Source: Actinomadura alba
Lineage (GTDB): Bacteria > Actinomycetota > Actinomycetes > Streptosporangiales > Streptosporangiaceae
Assembly (NCBI RefSeq): GCF_014323705.1
Contig: NZ_JABVEC010000017.1
Coordinates: forward strand, 1 to 64,000
Length of the DNA stretch: 64,000 nucleotides
Direction of reading: 5' to 3'
Made by a program: the position numbers and the translations under genes. Positions 24,866 through 33,917 of the stretch are shown here, piece by piece. The notes beneath the pieces were generated by a model. That model saw nothing but the letters and a program-made list of their open reading frames with translations, made no database searches and was not told where the DNA came from. How positions within the stretch are numbered: position 1 is the first letter of the stretch; every line of letters starts with the position of its first letter.

Positions 24866-26086
24866 ATGCGCGCGATCACCTGTCCGTACTGCTTCGCGGC
24901 GGTGCCCGCCCAGCGGATCGAGTTCCGCTGCCTCGGGCGGGCGGGTCGCGGGCCGGGCTGCGAGCCGGTGCTCGACCGCAGGCTCGCCGACTACACCGGG
25001 TCGGCCGCGGCCGCCTCGCTCCCACCGGTGTTCTCCGCGTCCGGCCGACGGGGCCGGGCCGCCTGCCCGGCCTGCGGTAAGCCCACCGGACGGCGGGTGT
25101 GCCCGGAGTGCCACAACCCCCTGCCGTCGGCCTACTGCGACACCCCGGGCCGGATCGTCGCGCTCGTCGGGGCCAAGAACGCGGGCAAGAGCACCTACAT
25201 CGCGGTGCTGCTGCACGAGCTGATGAACCGGATCGGCACCGAGCTCGACACCTCGCTGGTGGCCTGCGACGACCGCACCATCGACCGCTACAAGCGGGAC
25301 TTCGCGCGGCCACTGTACGACGAGCGGCGGCTGCTGCCGACCACCGCCAGCGCGGCGACGACGCCGCGCGAGCCACTGGTCTACCTCCTCACCCGGACGC
25401 GGCGCCCCCGCTTCGGACGGCTGAACCTCGGCGGCGGCAACGACGCGCTCACGCTGGTACTGTTCGACACCGCAGGCGAGGACCTGCGCAGCCGCGACGT
25501 GCGCGACCTGCACCTGCGCTATCTCGAGGCGGCCGACGCCGTCATCTTCCTCGTCGATCCGCTGGAGCTGCCCGGTGCCCGGGCGGCCCTGGTCGGCGGG
25601 GCACTGCCGGTCACCGCCGACGATCCCGACAGCGAGCCGATCAACGTGATCGCCCGGGTCACCGAGGCGCTCCAGGCGCGTCGTTCGGGCGACCGGCTGC
25701 GGATCCCGGTCGCGGTCGCCCTCACCAAGATCGACGCGCTGCAGCCCTCCTTCGCCCGCCAGTCGGCGCTGCACCGCTCCCGGCAGAGCCAGGGCGCCCT
25801 CGACCTCGACGACCGCGAGGCGGTCGACGAGCAGGTCCGGGCGCTGCTGCACGAGTGGCAGGCCGGACAGCTCGACCGCTACCTGCGCCAGCACTACCTG
25901 GAGTACGGGTTCTTCGGGCTGTCCGCGCTGGGGGGCATGCCGGGCGACGGCCGGGTCGGCGCGGGCGGCGTGCAGCCCTATCGGGCGGAGGATCCGCTGC
26001 TGTGGCTGCTGCACCGGTTCGGGATGCTCGACGGCGTCCGCGGCGCGGCGGCGAGCCCCTGGCCGGCGGCCGGAAGGAACGCGTGA
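24866..26086 (+). CDS. zinc-ribbon GTPase, soluble (double-GTPase family type)
   Basis: 406-residue protein. Residues 1-90 carry cysteine pairs of zinc-ribbon type (CPYC, CPAC, CPEC). A P-loop GTPase domain follows: G1 GAKNAGKST (about 101-109), G3 DTAGED (about 200) and G4 TKID (about 287), then an SALGG segment that may be G5. The NKxD-type TKID supports GTP over ATP. From memory it resembles the Pfam family named DO-GTPase2; I could not check this. No membrane helix is seen, unlike the paralogue at the end of the set. Gene spacing of 2-3 bp on both sides indicates cotranslation and a shared function. Confidence 0.82.
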   Translation: MRAITCPYCFAAVPAQRIEFRCLGRAGRGPGCEPVLDRRLADYTGSAAAASLPPVFSASGRRGRAACPACGKPTGRRVCPECHNPLPSAYCDTPGRIVALVGAKNAGKSTYIAVLLHELMNRIGTELDTSLVACDDRTIDRYKRDFARPLYDERRLLPTTASAATTPREPLVYLLTRTRRPRFGRLNLGGGNDALTLVLFDTAGEDLRSRDVRDLHLRYLEAADAVIFLVDPLELPGARAALVGGALPVTADDPDSEPINVIARVTEALQARRSGDRLRIPVAVALTKIDALQPSFARQSALHRSRQSQGALDLDDREAVDEQVRALLHEWQAGQLDRYLRQHYLEYGFFGLSALGGMPGDGRVGAGGVQPYRAEDPLLWLLHRFGMLDGVRGAAASPWPAAGRNA

Positions 26087-26089
26087 GCC

Positions 26090-28603
26090 GTGGCCTGGCA
26101 GCTGCACTACACCTCCGCGAAGTCCGGCCCGGACGGCCGGGCCGGCTTCCAGTTCGTCGCGGAGACCCCGGGGCTGCCGCCGGGCCTGCGCACCGCCGTG
26201 TCACCGCTCATGGTCTACCGGCCGCCACCGCACGCCCCGCTCTCCCCGAGCACCGACGAGCTGGCGCGGTTCCCGGTGGGGCTGGCCTACGACCGGCTGG
26301 ACGAGCGGCCCGTGCTGGTCCGGTGCCGCTACCTCGGCCGGGACTACTCCGGGCGGTACGGCAACTTCTTCGCGCACGCGGTGGTGGCCGACACCGCTGA
26401 GCTCGAGGGGCTGCGCCCGATGGAGCTCTGGCACGCCCCGCTGTGGGACGACGCCCCCGCGAGCGGGCTACTCCCGGCCCTCGACGAGCTCTCCCCCGGT
26501 GACGGCTTCGAACCCGACGCGCTCGCCGACTGGCTGGCCGACCAGTGGGACGTCGCGTCGACCTATGACCTGCTGGCCCGGCTGATCGACGCCGTCACCA
26601 CCGTCCTCGGGCGCGACCATGGCCGGATCATACTGGTCGCCGACGACACCGAGCTCATCGCGCGGTGGATCGCGGTCGTCTCGTACTCCCTGCCGGTGCC
26701 CGCCGCCGCGCTGATGTCGTTCATCACCTACAGCGCCGATCCGGGGGTGGCGCCGCAGCGCGTCGTCGGCACCACGCCCGATGTGTGGGAGACGACCCGC
26801 CACGACGGCCCCGTCTTCTTCGTCGACGCCCCGCACGCCATGGGCGGCCGCGTCGAGTACCACCGCGACACGGACCACCGCCTCGAGGACCACCGCGACG
26901 CGGGCGACCGCGCCGCACCGGCCGGCGAGTCACCGCGCGCCGCCCGGGGCCGCTACGCGCGGACGGCCGCGCAGTGCTGGCGCGATCTCAACTTCGCGGG
27001 GCTGGACGCGATGGGCGAGCTCGCCGACGCCGCGCTCCGCTCCAAGATCACGGCCCCGCTCGACGTCGTGCTCGACCGGGCCGCGGCACTGCTCGCGCTG
27101 TGCCAGGGCGACGAGACGGTGACGCCGGGCGAGGAGGCCGAGGCCGCCACGCTGCTGAGCCGGCACGGCGCCGACGTGCCCGGATGGGTCTGGCGCGACC
27201 TCACGCCGACGCTCCCCGGCATGGGCTTCGACCTGGCCGTTGCGATCATGAACTGGGCGGTGCAGGATCCGCACCTCGCCGAGCGATGCGCGGCCCGCTG
27301 TGTCGTGCTGGCGCTTCGCGACCCCGCCCTGCGCTCCCGGCTGCCCGACCTCACCCTGCCGGAACCCGCCCGCGACCGGCTCACCCCCATCGTCGAGGAG
27401 GCGCTGCTCACGGCACCCGACCTCACCGAGGTCGCGCTGATCGCCGGGCTGCTGGAGCGCGTCGGAGCCGACGTGCCCGGCCCCGGTGTCGAAGCGGCCG
27501 CCGTCGGATGCGCCCGGCGCGGCACCGCCGACCTGACCGCCGCCGTACGCCTCGTGCCCATGGCGGTGCGCGAGCCGCTCATCGCGGGCGCGCTCGCCGG
27601 GCTCGCCGCGACCGACGAGAGCACCCGTGCCGCGGTGCTCACCGACGCCGCCTGTGATCTGCTGTACGCGCGGAAGGCCCCGCGCCCGGCCAGGGCCCCG
27701 GTCGCGGACGCCGACACGACCCCGGACGCGCACACGGACGCGGCCCCGGCGGCGGATCCGGTCCCCGGCCCCGCACCGGCACCGCCGTGGCTGCCGGGAG
27801 CCGTCGCGCTGGACGTGCTGCGATCGGTCGGGCGGCGGCGCAGGGAACGGCGGATCGAGGTCACGCGGGTCCTGCTCGAACTCGCCGAACCCCGGTCAGC
27901 GGTCGAGGACGTACTGCACGCCGTGTGGGCCGAGCCGCCCACCGCCCGTGAGTGCCTCGCGGTCATCGACTCTTTCGGCGCCGCGCTCCCCCACTTCCGC
28001 TGCCTGTACGACCTGCCGTCGCGGGTGTTCACCCGGCTGGCCGAGAGCGGAGACGACCTCGACGCGCCGGACACCCTCGACCTCGCCCGGCGTACGCGCG
28101 AGGCGCTGACCGCCGACGACCGCCCGGCCGCCGACGCGGCCCTCGTCCAGGCCTATGCCTCGGCGGTGCGGGCCGGCGATGCCGCGGCGGCCGCCCTCGG
28201 GCTCGCCGACATCGACGTGGTGACCGGGGCGTCCACGCCGCTGACCGACTGCGTCGTCCGCTGCGCGGCGCAGCGCCTCGCGCTGCGAGCGCCACGGTTC
28301 CGCGCGGCGGTGCTGGCCGAGGCGCCCGCACCGGCCCGCGACCGGCTGGTGGCCGAGTGGACCGCCGGCAAGCACAGCAAGGCCGCGCGCAACGAGCTCA
28401 TGGAGGTCGCGATCCGGCTGCGCCGCCTCAGCGTGTTCCCCGAGGCGCTCGAGGCGTGGGCGGCCGGGCAGGCCGCCGGCCGGCTGTCGTATCTCCAGCT
28501 CGACGCCTGCTTCCGCCACGACCGCGACCTGCGGGCCGGGCTCAGGGAACTGCGCAGCCGGACTCTGGCGGCGCAGACCCGGCGTCAGCGGCGCGGGAGG
28601 TGA
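26090..28603 (+). CDS. GTPase-associated protein 1 (GAP1)-like
   Basis: 837-residue cytosolic protein. The N-terminus (QLHYTSAKSGPDGRAGFQFV, then GRYGNFFAHAVV about residue 90) matches what I recall as the GAP1-N2 domain, which is found only beside such GTPases. The middle (about 160-260, with GRIILVADDTELIARWIAVV) and the helical C-terminal half (about 400-830, ARM/HEAT-like leucine-rich helices) correspond to the GAP1-M and GAP1-C regions. An Ala/Pro/Asp linker lies near residue 550. No catalytic motif is visible. The GTG start follows GGAAGGA. It probably bridges or regulates the flanking GTPases; its biochemical role is unknown. Confidence 0.78.
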   Translation: MAWQLHYTSAKSGPDGRAGFQFVAETPGLPPGLRTAVSPLMVYRPPPHAPLSPSTDELARFPVGLAYDRLDERPVLVRCRYLGRDYSGRYGNFFAHAVVADTAELEGLRPMELWHAPLWDDAPASGLLPALDELSPGDGFEPDALADWLADQWDVASTYDLLARLIDAVTTVLGRDHGRIILVADDTELIARWIAVVSYSLPVPAAALMSFITYSADPGVAPQRVVGTTPDVWETTRHDGPVFFVDAPHAMGGRVEYHRDTDHRLEDHRDAGDRAAPAGESPRAARGRYARTAAQCWRDLNFAGLDAMGELADAALRSKITAPLDVVLDRAAALLALCQGDETVTPGEEAEAATLLSRHGADVPGWVWRDLTPTLPGMGFDLAVAIMNWAVQDPHLAERCAARCVVLALRDPALRSRLPDLTLPEPARDRLTPIVEEALLTAPDLTEVALIAGLLERVGADVPGPGVEAAAVGCARRGTADLTAAVRLVPMAVREPLIAGALAGLAATDESTRAAVLTDAACDLLYARKAPRPARAPVADADTTPDAHTDAAPAADPVPGPAPAPPWLPGAVALDVLRSVGRRRRERRIEVTRVLLELAEPRSAVEDVLHAVWAEPPTARECLAVIDSFGAALPHFRCLYDLPSRVFTRLAESGDDLDAPDTLDLARRTREALTADDRPAADAALVQAYASAVRAGDAAAAALGLADIDVVTGASTPLTDCVVRCAAQRLALRAPRFRAAVLAEAPAPARDRLVAEWTAGKHSKAARNELMEVAIRLRRLSVFPEALEAWAAGQAAGRLSYLQLDACFRHDRDLRAGLRELRSRTLAAQTRRQRRGR

Positions 28604-28606
28604 CGA

Positions 28607-30373
28607 GTGCAGGCCGTCTTCGTCGCGCTGCTGGTGGTCGTGTGGCTGGGTGCCATGTGGGTCGGGTTCGTGTTCGTCTTCCCTGTCGTGTTCTCCGTCT
28701 CGCTCGTCGCGGCCGCCGCGTGCGCGATCGGCTACTACTACGTGTACGCCTGCCGGGCCCTGGTGCCCGCCCCGGCCAAGGGCCTCGCACCGGTCGCGCC
28801 GCCCGGCTCGGCCCGTTCGCAGGGCGCCCCGGTGCCCGATCCGGCCTACCGGCACTACCTGCTGGCGCAGGTCTGGCGGGACCTGTGGGCGATCACCCGC
28901 GGCATCATGCCCAAGATCACTATGACCGCCACCGTCGCGCTCACGACCACCACGAGAACGCTCGTGTCGGGGATCTGGGGCTTCTTCACCTTCCCGCTCT
29001 GGCTGGCGATCTGCTCGGGCATCGTGCTCGCCGCCGTCCCGGCCGCTCTGCTCGGCGCGCTGCTCACCCTGCTGTACGCGGCGGTGGTGGCGGTCGGGCT
29101 GGCCGGATGGCTCGTCTGCGTGCTGGTGCTCGGCATCGTCGAACGGGTGTTCATGGCGTACGGGCGGATCCTGCAGACCTGTCCCCACCCGTTCTGCTAC
29201 GAGAAGGTCGCCCTGCCGGTGTACGAGTGCCCGGCCTGCGGCGAGCGGCATCGCAGGCTCGCCCCGAACTCCTTCGGCGCGGTCAGGCACGTGTGCCGGT
29301 GCGGCGCCCGGCTGCCGACCACCATCCCGCTCGGCCGGTTCCGGCTCACGGCCTACTGCCCCCACTGCAACGGGCGGCTGCCGGAGCGGATCGGCCGGGT
29401 GCGGGTCGAGCCACTGCCCTTCGTCGGCGGCCCGGCCGCGGGCAAGACCACGTTCATGTTCCTGGCGATCCGCGCGCTGCACGCTCGCGCCCGGGCCGCG
29501 CACGGCACCGTGACCTTCGTCGAGCGGCGGCACGCCCAGGCCTACGCCGGAGCGGTACAGGAGTTCCAACGCGGAGGGCGGCTGGCCAAGACCGGTCCGG
29601 AGCTGCCTCTCGCCACGATGGTCGACGTCGACCTGCCCGGCGCCGGCCACCGGATCCTCTACCTGTTCGACCCGGCCGGTGAGCACTTCACCGGTGCCAC
29701 CCTGGTCGAGTCGCTGCGCTATCTCGACCACGGCGAGGCACTGCTGTTCGTGATGGACCCGTTCGCGCTTCCGCAGGTGCGGCGGACCCTGACCGGCGAT
29801 GAGAACGAACTGGTCGAGCAGGCGGTCGCCTCGTCCGACGAGGATCCCGCCGACACCCTGCAGCGCGTGCTCAACGAGCTGCGATCGCGGCGCGACCGGG
29901 GCCGCCAGAAGCGCGTCGCGGTGGTCGTCACCAAGACCGACCTGCTGGCCCACACCATCGTCGGGCGCCACCTGGAGCACCCGGAGTCGGGTGCCGCGGT
30001 CCGCGACTGGCTGGAGGGCCTCGGGCTCGGCAACTCCATCCGGGCCCTCGACCAGCTCGCCGCCGAAGTGCGCTACTTCGGCTCGGGCCTGACGACCGAA
30101 CCGGCCCTGGTCGCCGAACTGCTCGGCTGGGTCACCGGGCTGCCGGTCGGCGACGGCATCGCGGCTCCGGCGGATACCGACCCCGAACTGCCGGGGCCCG
30201 AACTGCCGGGCACCGCCCCGCTGCGCGCGCCGTGGGAGGCCCGCGGCCGCGACGCCGCACTGGTGCCCGCGAGCTACCAGGCCGGCCGCTGGGCCATCCT
30301 CGCCGGCATGTCGGTCCTCACCATCGCCACCCTGGTGAGCACGGCCGCCTACGCCCTACCGCTGATCCGCTGA
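28607..30373 (+). CDS. membrane-anchored zinc-ribbon GTPase (double-GTPase family type)
   Basis: 588-residue membrane GTPase. Two hydrophobic helices at the N-terminus (about 3-48) and two more near 125-180 are followed by cytosolic zinc ribbons (CPHPFC, CPAC, CRC, CPHC; about 187-262). The GTPase domain has G1 GGPAAGKTT (about 273), G3 DPAGE (about 354) and G4 TKTD (about 442). A final helix lies at about 563-585. GGGAGG sits six bases before the GTG. It is paralogous to the soluble GTPase two genes upstream but tethered to the membrane. It probably marks the site where the complex assembles or acts. It ends the operon. Confidence 0.82.
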   Translation: MQAVFVALLVVVWLGAMWVGFVFVFPVVFSVSLVAAAACAIGYYYVYACRALVPAPAKGLAPVAPPGSARSQGAPVPDPAYRHYLLAQVWRDLWAITRGIMPKITMTATVALTTTTRTLVSGIWGFFTFPLWLAICSGIVLAAVPAALLGALLTLLYAAVVAVGLAGWLVCVLVLGIVERVFMAYGRILQTCPHPFCYEKVALPVYECPACGERHRRLAPNSFGAVRHVCRCGARLPTTIPLGRFRLTAYCPHCNGRLPERIGRVRVEPLPFVGGPAAGKTTFMFLAIRALHARARAAHGTVTFVERRHAQAYAGAVQEFQRGGRLAKTGPELPLATMVDVDLPGAGHRILYLFDPAGEHFTGATLVESLRYLDHGEALLFVMDPFALPQVRRTLTGDENELVEQAVASSDEDPADTLQRVLNELRSRRDRGRQKRVAVVVTKTDLLAHTIVGRHLEHPESGAAVRDWLEGLGLGNSIRALDQLAAEVRYFGSGLTTEPALVAELLGWVTGLPVGDGIAAPADTDPELPGPELPGTAPLRAPWEARGRDAALVPASYQAGRWAILAGMSVLTIATLVSTAAYALPLIR

Positions 30374-30420
30374 TCCCGCCAGATCGTCCGGAGCGTCCGG
30401 TGCGCCGGTGGCCGCCCGGC

Positions 30421-30444
30421 GGGGCCGGGACCTCGTGCGGCCCC
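30421..30444. terminator. possible hairpin after the GTPase operon
   Basis: GGGGCC and GGCCCC are separated by 12 bases in the 106-bp spacer between the membrane GTPase and the convergent beta-propeller gene. It has no T-run, as usual for actinomycete terminators. Support is weak because the stem is only 6 bp. Confidence 0.35.
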
Positions 30445-30479
30445 TGGACCCGCCGCGTCGGCGCGTGGCGGTCAACGCA

Positions 30480-31694
30480 CTAGCCGACGTCCTCCGCATG
30501 GCGTGCGATCATCGGGTACGGGCCGGCGGTAGAGCCGACGACCCAGGTGTCCCCGCCGGGGACGGCCGCGACGCCATTGATCATCCCCTCGCCCTCATGG
30601 GGCACGGGATGGTTCACCCACCGGTCCCCCGCCCACCGCAGCACGTACATCTCGTAGGTGGGCGCGGTGGGAGAGAAGGTGTCGCCGACCGCCCACCCCC
30701 GCCCGCCACTCTTGCTCATGTCATACAGCTCACCCGGCCCGTCCGGCACCGGCGAGGTCGTCCAGCGGAGCCCGTTCCAGTGCAGGATCATCGGGCGCCG
30801 GATCTGCTCGCGGTCGGGTGCCGTCTTACTCCAGCCGACGACCCACGCGTCGTCACGCGCCGTTATCCGCACCTCCTCAGGGCGCAGGGTCCACTGGCCC
30901 GTCTCGGGCTCGGGCACGCGCTCCCATAAGGTGCCGTCCCAGTGGAGGAGCAGGAGCCGGTCGGGGCGAGCGTCGTCGCCGTACACGGTGCCGACGACCC
31001 AGACGTCGTTCGCACCGCGTGCGGCGACGGAGCTGAGATGATGGGAGTCCTCGATGGCCGGCAGGGTGAGAAGCCGCCAGTTCCGGCCGTTCCAGCGCTG
31101 GACGAACCCTTTTTCGACTTCAGTCAGAACGTCGTAGGTGTTGCCGACGAGCCAGGCCTCCTCGGGGCCAGTGGTGTGGAGGTCGTTGACCGAGGCCTGT
31201 TCTCCCGGAACCTCGGCGTGAGCGGTGTTCTTCCAGCTCCGGCCGTCCCACCTCAGCAGGCCGCAGTCGCCCAGCGCCCACATGTCGTTCGCGCCCGCGG
31301 CGGAAAGATCGTTGATCCGCCCGACATTGGGCACCGCGACCTGGTTCCAGGCGATCCCGTTCCAGCGCAGCATCAGTGAGGGGAAGTCCGCCGTGATCGT
31401 GTCGCACAGGTCGTCCGCGGCCCGGGCACCGGGAGCGTCAGGGGACATAGACGCCCCATTGATCTTGACGTGGAAACCACCCACCCAGGCGTCGCTTCGG
31501 CCGGTAGCGACGACGGCGGTCAGGTTCGCGCTGCCCTGGACCGGCACGTCGTGATGCCGCCACCCGGAGGCCGGAGCGGCTCCGGCCTCCGGCGCGCCGT
31601 CGGCGGACGCACCACCGGCAGAGGCGGTCGCTCCGGCCACCGCCATGAGCAGCAGGGCCCCCAGCCTGGTCGACTTCGATGTCAGGTGACGCAC
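30480..31694 (-). CDS. secreted beta-propeller-like repeat protein
   Basis: 404-residue exported protein. The signal peptide covers about 1-32 (TRLGALLLMAVAGATASAGGASA). The rest consists of six or seven repeats, each with an LxxVAARGANDVWVVG-type strand and an LLHWDGTLWERV-type strand, the pattern of Kelch/galactose-oxidase-like propellers. No catalytic residues are evident. I chose the GTG at 31694 with GGAGG seven bases upstream. It is convergent with the GTPase operon and unlikely to be part of it. It may bind carbohydrate or cell-wall material. Confidence 0.8.
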   Translation of the reverse strand: MRHLTSKSTRLGALLLMAVAGATASAGGASADGAPEAGAAPASGWRHHDVPVQGSANLTAVVATGRSDAWVGGFHVKINGASMSPDAPGARAADDLCDTITADFPSLMLRWNGIAWNQVAVPNVGRINDLSAAGANDMWALGDCGLLRWDGRSWKNTAHAEVPGEQASVNDLHTTGPEEAWLVGNTYDVLTEVEKGFVQRWNGRNWRLLTLPAIEDSHHLSSVAARGANDVWVVGTVYGDDARPDRLLLLHWDGTLWERVPEPETGQWTLRPEEVRITARDDAWVVGWSKTAPDREQIRRPMILHWNGLRWTTSPVPDGPGELYDMSKSGGRGWAVGDTFSPTAPTYEMYVLRWAGDRWVNHPVPHEGEGMINGVAAVPGGDTWVVGSTAGPYPMIARHAEDVG

Positions 31695-31972
31695 GTCGGT
31701 ACCTCCGCTGATCGTTCGACAGGTCACCCTTTATCGCCACATGCCGTCGATCGAGTTCTCGCCGCATGGTCGCCGCATGGTCGCCGCACCCTCAGGCGGG
31801 CCCTCACACGGGTGGTCGTGACGCCGTGCCGGTGCGCGCCTTATCGACCTGTGGTTCTTCGGGCGCAATTGGCATGAGTTGAGCGGACGCCGCAGGCCCA
31901 CCCCGCTCGGTGCGGGCGGCGCAGAAGCCGGGTCCGGGAGATCCGGTGACGTACTGGTACTAACCTGCCCGC

Positions 31973-32719
31973 ATGCAGACTGGGATCACCGCCGATGACG
32001 TGGTGACGTTGTGGCGGCCTACCGGCCAGGCGGAGCTCGATCTCGTCGCCGCGTCGCAGTGGCGGGCGTGGCCGCCACGCCTGCCCGACCAGCCGATCTT
32101 CTACCCGGTGCTCAACCGGTGGTACGCCACGAAGATCGCTCGTGACTGGAACGTCCCCTCCGGCGGAGTCGGCTACGTCACGCGGTTCACCGTTCGCCGC
32201 GAGTTCCTCGACCGCTACGAAGTCCAGCAGGTGGGCGGGCGTGACGTGCTGGAGTACTGGATCCCGGCCGAGGATCTCGACGACTTCAACGCGAACATCG
32301 TCGGCGCGATCGTTCAGGAGGCCCACTACCGGGCCCCTGTGCCCGACGAGGAGTTCGCCGTCGCTGCCGAGACGCTCGGCCGCCCGTTGCCGGACGCCTG
32401 GCGGGCCTATCTGCAGAGCAGATCGTGGCTCTACCGCGGCTTCCTGCCGTCGGGCTGTTTCGTCTCCCTCAACACGCCACGGGAGATGCTCGAACTGCAC
32501 GACGCGTGGGAGCACGGCACCGAGGCCCATCCCGGCATCGCGATCATCGGCGGCGACGGCTCCAGAGAACAGTTCGCCCTCGACCTGCGCCAGGACCCCT
32601 CCCCGGTGCTGATGGTCGACATCACCAGCGACGGCTGGGACCCGGCGATACGGCAGGCCGACGACGTCGGCGTGTTCATCGAACGCATCGAATCCGGCAC
32701 GTTCGATCTCACCTGGTAG
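31973..32719 (+). CDS. two-domain protein: ADP-ribosylation/crystallin-J1-named N-terminus plus SUKH-like C-terminus
   Basis: 248-residue cytosolic protein. Residues 1-115 (TLWRPTGQAELDLVAASQWR, WPPRLPDQPIFYPV, GVGYVTRFTVRREFLDRY) belong to an actinobacterial family that databases label ADP-ribosylation/crystallin J1, though I see no catalytic site. Residues about 128-245 look like a SMI1/KNR4 (SUKH) domain (LPDAWRAYL, then IIGGDGSREQFALDLR). SUKH domains are often immunity proteins against contact-dependent toxins. It is a lone gene close to the Hsp70/GTPase set but on the far side of the propeller gene. The role is inferred only. Confidence 0.68.
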   Translation: MQTGITADDVVTLWRPTGQAELDLVAASQWRAWPPRLPDQPIFYPVLNRWYATKIARDWNVPSGGVGYVTRFTVRREFLDRYEVQQVGGRDVLEYWIPAEDLDDFNANIVGAIVQEAHYRAPVPDEEFAVAAETLGRPLPDAWRAYLQSRSWLYRGFLPSGCFVSLNTPREMLELHDAWEHGTEAHPGIAIIGGDGSREQFALDLRQDPSPVLMVDITSDGWDPAIRQADDVGVFIERIESGTFDLTW

Positions 32720-32738
32720 GGAGGCGCATCAGGCCGCG

Positions 32739-32761
32739 GGCCCGGTTCTCACCTCCGGGCC
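32739..32761. terminator. hairpin between convergent genes
   Basis: GGCCCGG and CCGGGCC are separated by nine bases, 20 bases after the SUKH-gene stop. It could serve both the SUKH gene and the convergent LamG gene. Confidence 0.5.
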
Positions 32762-32835
32762 GCCTTGCCCGGCCTGTGCCCGACCGGGCCGCCGACCCGC
32801 TCGTCATGCCGCCGTGTCATCGCCGTGATCCGGTG

Positions 32836-33822
32836 TCATCGCCGGTGATACTGCAGCCACACCTCCCGGGGCGTCACGACCCGGTCGAGGAACATCAGGC
32901 CGTCGAGGCGGCAGTCGCACGGGTTCGCCTCGCGGGTGTTCTGGGGAAAGCTTCCACCGATCTTGATGCCTCTGGGGTCGGTGGCCGATGCGAGATCCGG
33001 TTCCGGCGGACCCGAGACGGCCCAGGGATCCCTGGGGAGCACGTAGGACCCGGCGAGTGACCGCCCGTTCTTGTAGAGCCTCATGACACCGTCGTCGAAG
33101 TCGAACGTCGCCGCCAGGAACACCCAGGTGTTCAGCGGCAGCACGCTCTGCCAGTCTTCGTTCGCGGCGAAGGTCTGGGAACTGCCCCCGTCGACGCGCC
33201 GCCCGAGGGCGACCACGCGGAGCTCTCCCGAAACGCTGATCACTTCGAGCAGGGCCCGTACGTCGTGACCTTGTGAGTCGCCACTGAGGACGCCCGCCAG
33301 CCCGACCGCGTTGTAGCGGTCGGCCGGATCGGGCGTGCCCGAGTTCAGGCCGGGGTTCGGACCGGTCATCTTGAACCAGCCCATGATGGTGGCGCCTTCG
33401 ACGCCGTTGAAGGCGTGCAGAGTGCTGACGCCGGTTGCCGAATAGACGCCGGCCTTCCAGTCGTCGTTGCCGGCGGTGTCCGAGTTGACCTGCCCGACCT
33501 GTAGCGAATGACCTCTGCCCGGGTGAGCTCCGTCCCGTACCCGCATCGAGGCCCCGCCGTTGACGAGGTCGATGGTCGTGCCCGACAGGCCCTGGTCCCG
33601 CTCTCGCGCCGGATCTCCCGGGACCGGATGTTCGAAGTCGTAGTGGGCGACCAGGTTCCGCCGCAGGCTGGGCAGCACCTTCGGATCGCCCCACGCGGGC
33701 GAGCGCGCCGCGCCGGCGGGTCTCTTCTCGATGTCGGCGTCAGCCCGGCCCTCCCCGGCCGCCGCCGTGAGCGACCCGCACAGCAGCGCGGTCATGAGGA
33801 CGGCGGACAGGCGTTCTCTCAT
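32836..33822 (-). CDS. secreted LamG/concanavalin-like domain protein
   Basis: 328-residue exported protein. A signal peptide at 1-28 (MTALLCGSLTAAAGEGRA) is followed by one jelly-roll domain: LVAHYDFEHP, ATIMGWFKMTG, LNTWVFLAATFD, MRLYKNGRSLAG and CDCRLDGLMFLDRVVTPREV, the typical LamG-like/Laminin_G_3 strand order. A Cys pair near the C-terminus could form a disulfide. It follows the PQQ sugar dehydrogenase gene on the same strand, separated by a hairpin. A carbohydrate-binding role is inferred. Confidence 0.82.
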   Translation of the reverse strand: MRERLSAVLMTALLCGSLTAAAGEGRADADIEKRPAGAARSPAWGDPKVLPSLRRNLVAHYDFEHPVPGDPARERDQGLSGTTIDLVNGGASMRVRDGAHPGRGHSLQVGQVNSDTAGNDDWKAGVYSATGVSTLHAFNGVEGATIMGWFKMTGPNPGLNSGTPDPADRYNAVGLAGVLSGDSQGHDVRALLEVISVSGELRVVALGRRVDGGSSQTFAANEDWQSVLPLNTWVFLAATFDFDDGVMRLYKNGRSLAGSYVLPRDPWAVSGPPEPDLASATDPRGIKIGGSFPQNTREANPCDCRLDGLMFLDRVVTPREVWLQYHRR

Positions 33823-33844
33823 CTCTCCTCCATGCGCGTCCGGT

Positions 33845-33879
33845 TCCCGGCGGCCACGGAAGGCCCGTGGCCGCCGGGA
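33845..33879 (-). terminator. strong hairpin between sugar dehydrogenase and LamG genes
   Basis: A 15-bp perfect stem (TCCCGGCGGCCACGG paired with its complement) with a 5-base loop lies between the two same-strand genes. It may attenuate transcription, so that the LamG gene is expressed less than the dehydrogenase, or end the first transcript. Confidence 0.7.
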
Positions 33880-33917
33880 GGGTGGGGGTTTTCCGCCGCG
33901 GTCACCACACCGAGCGG

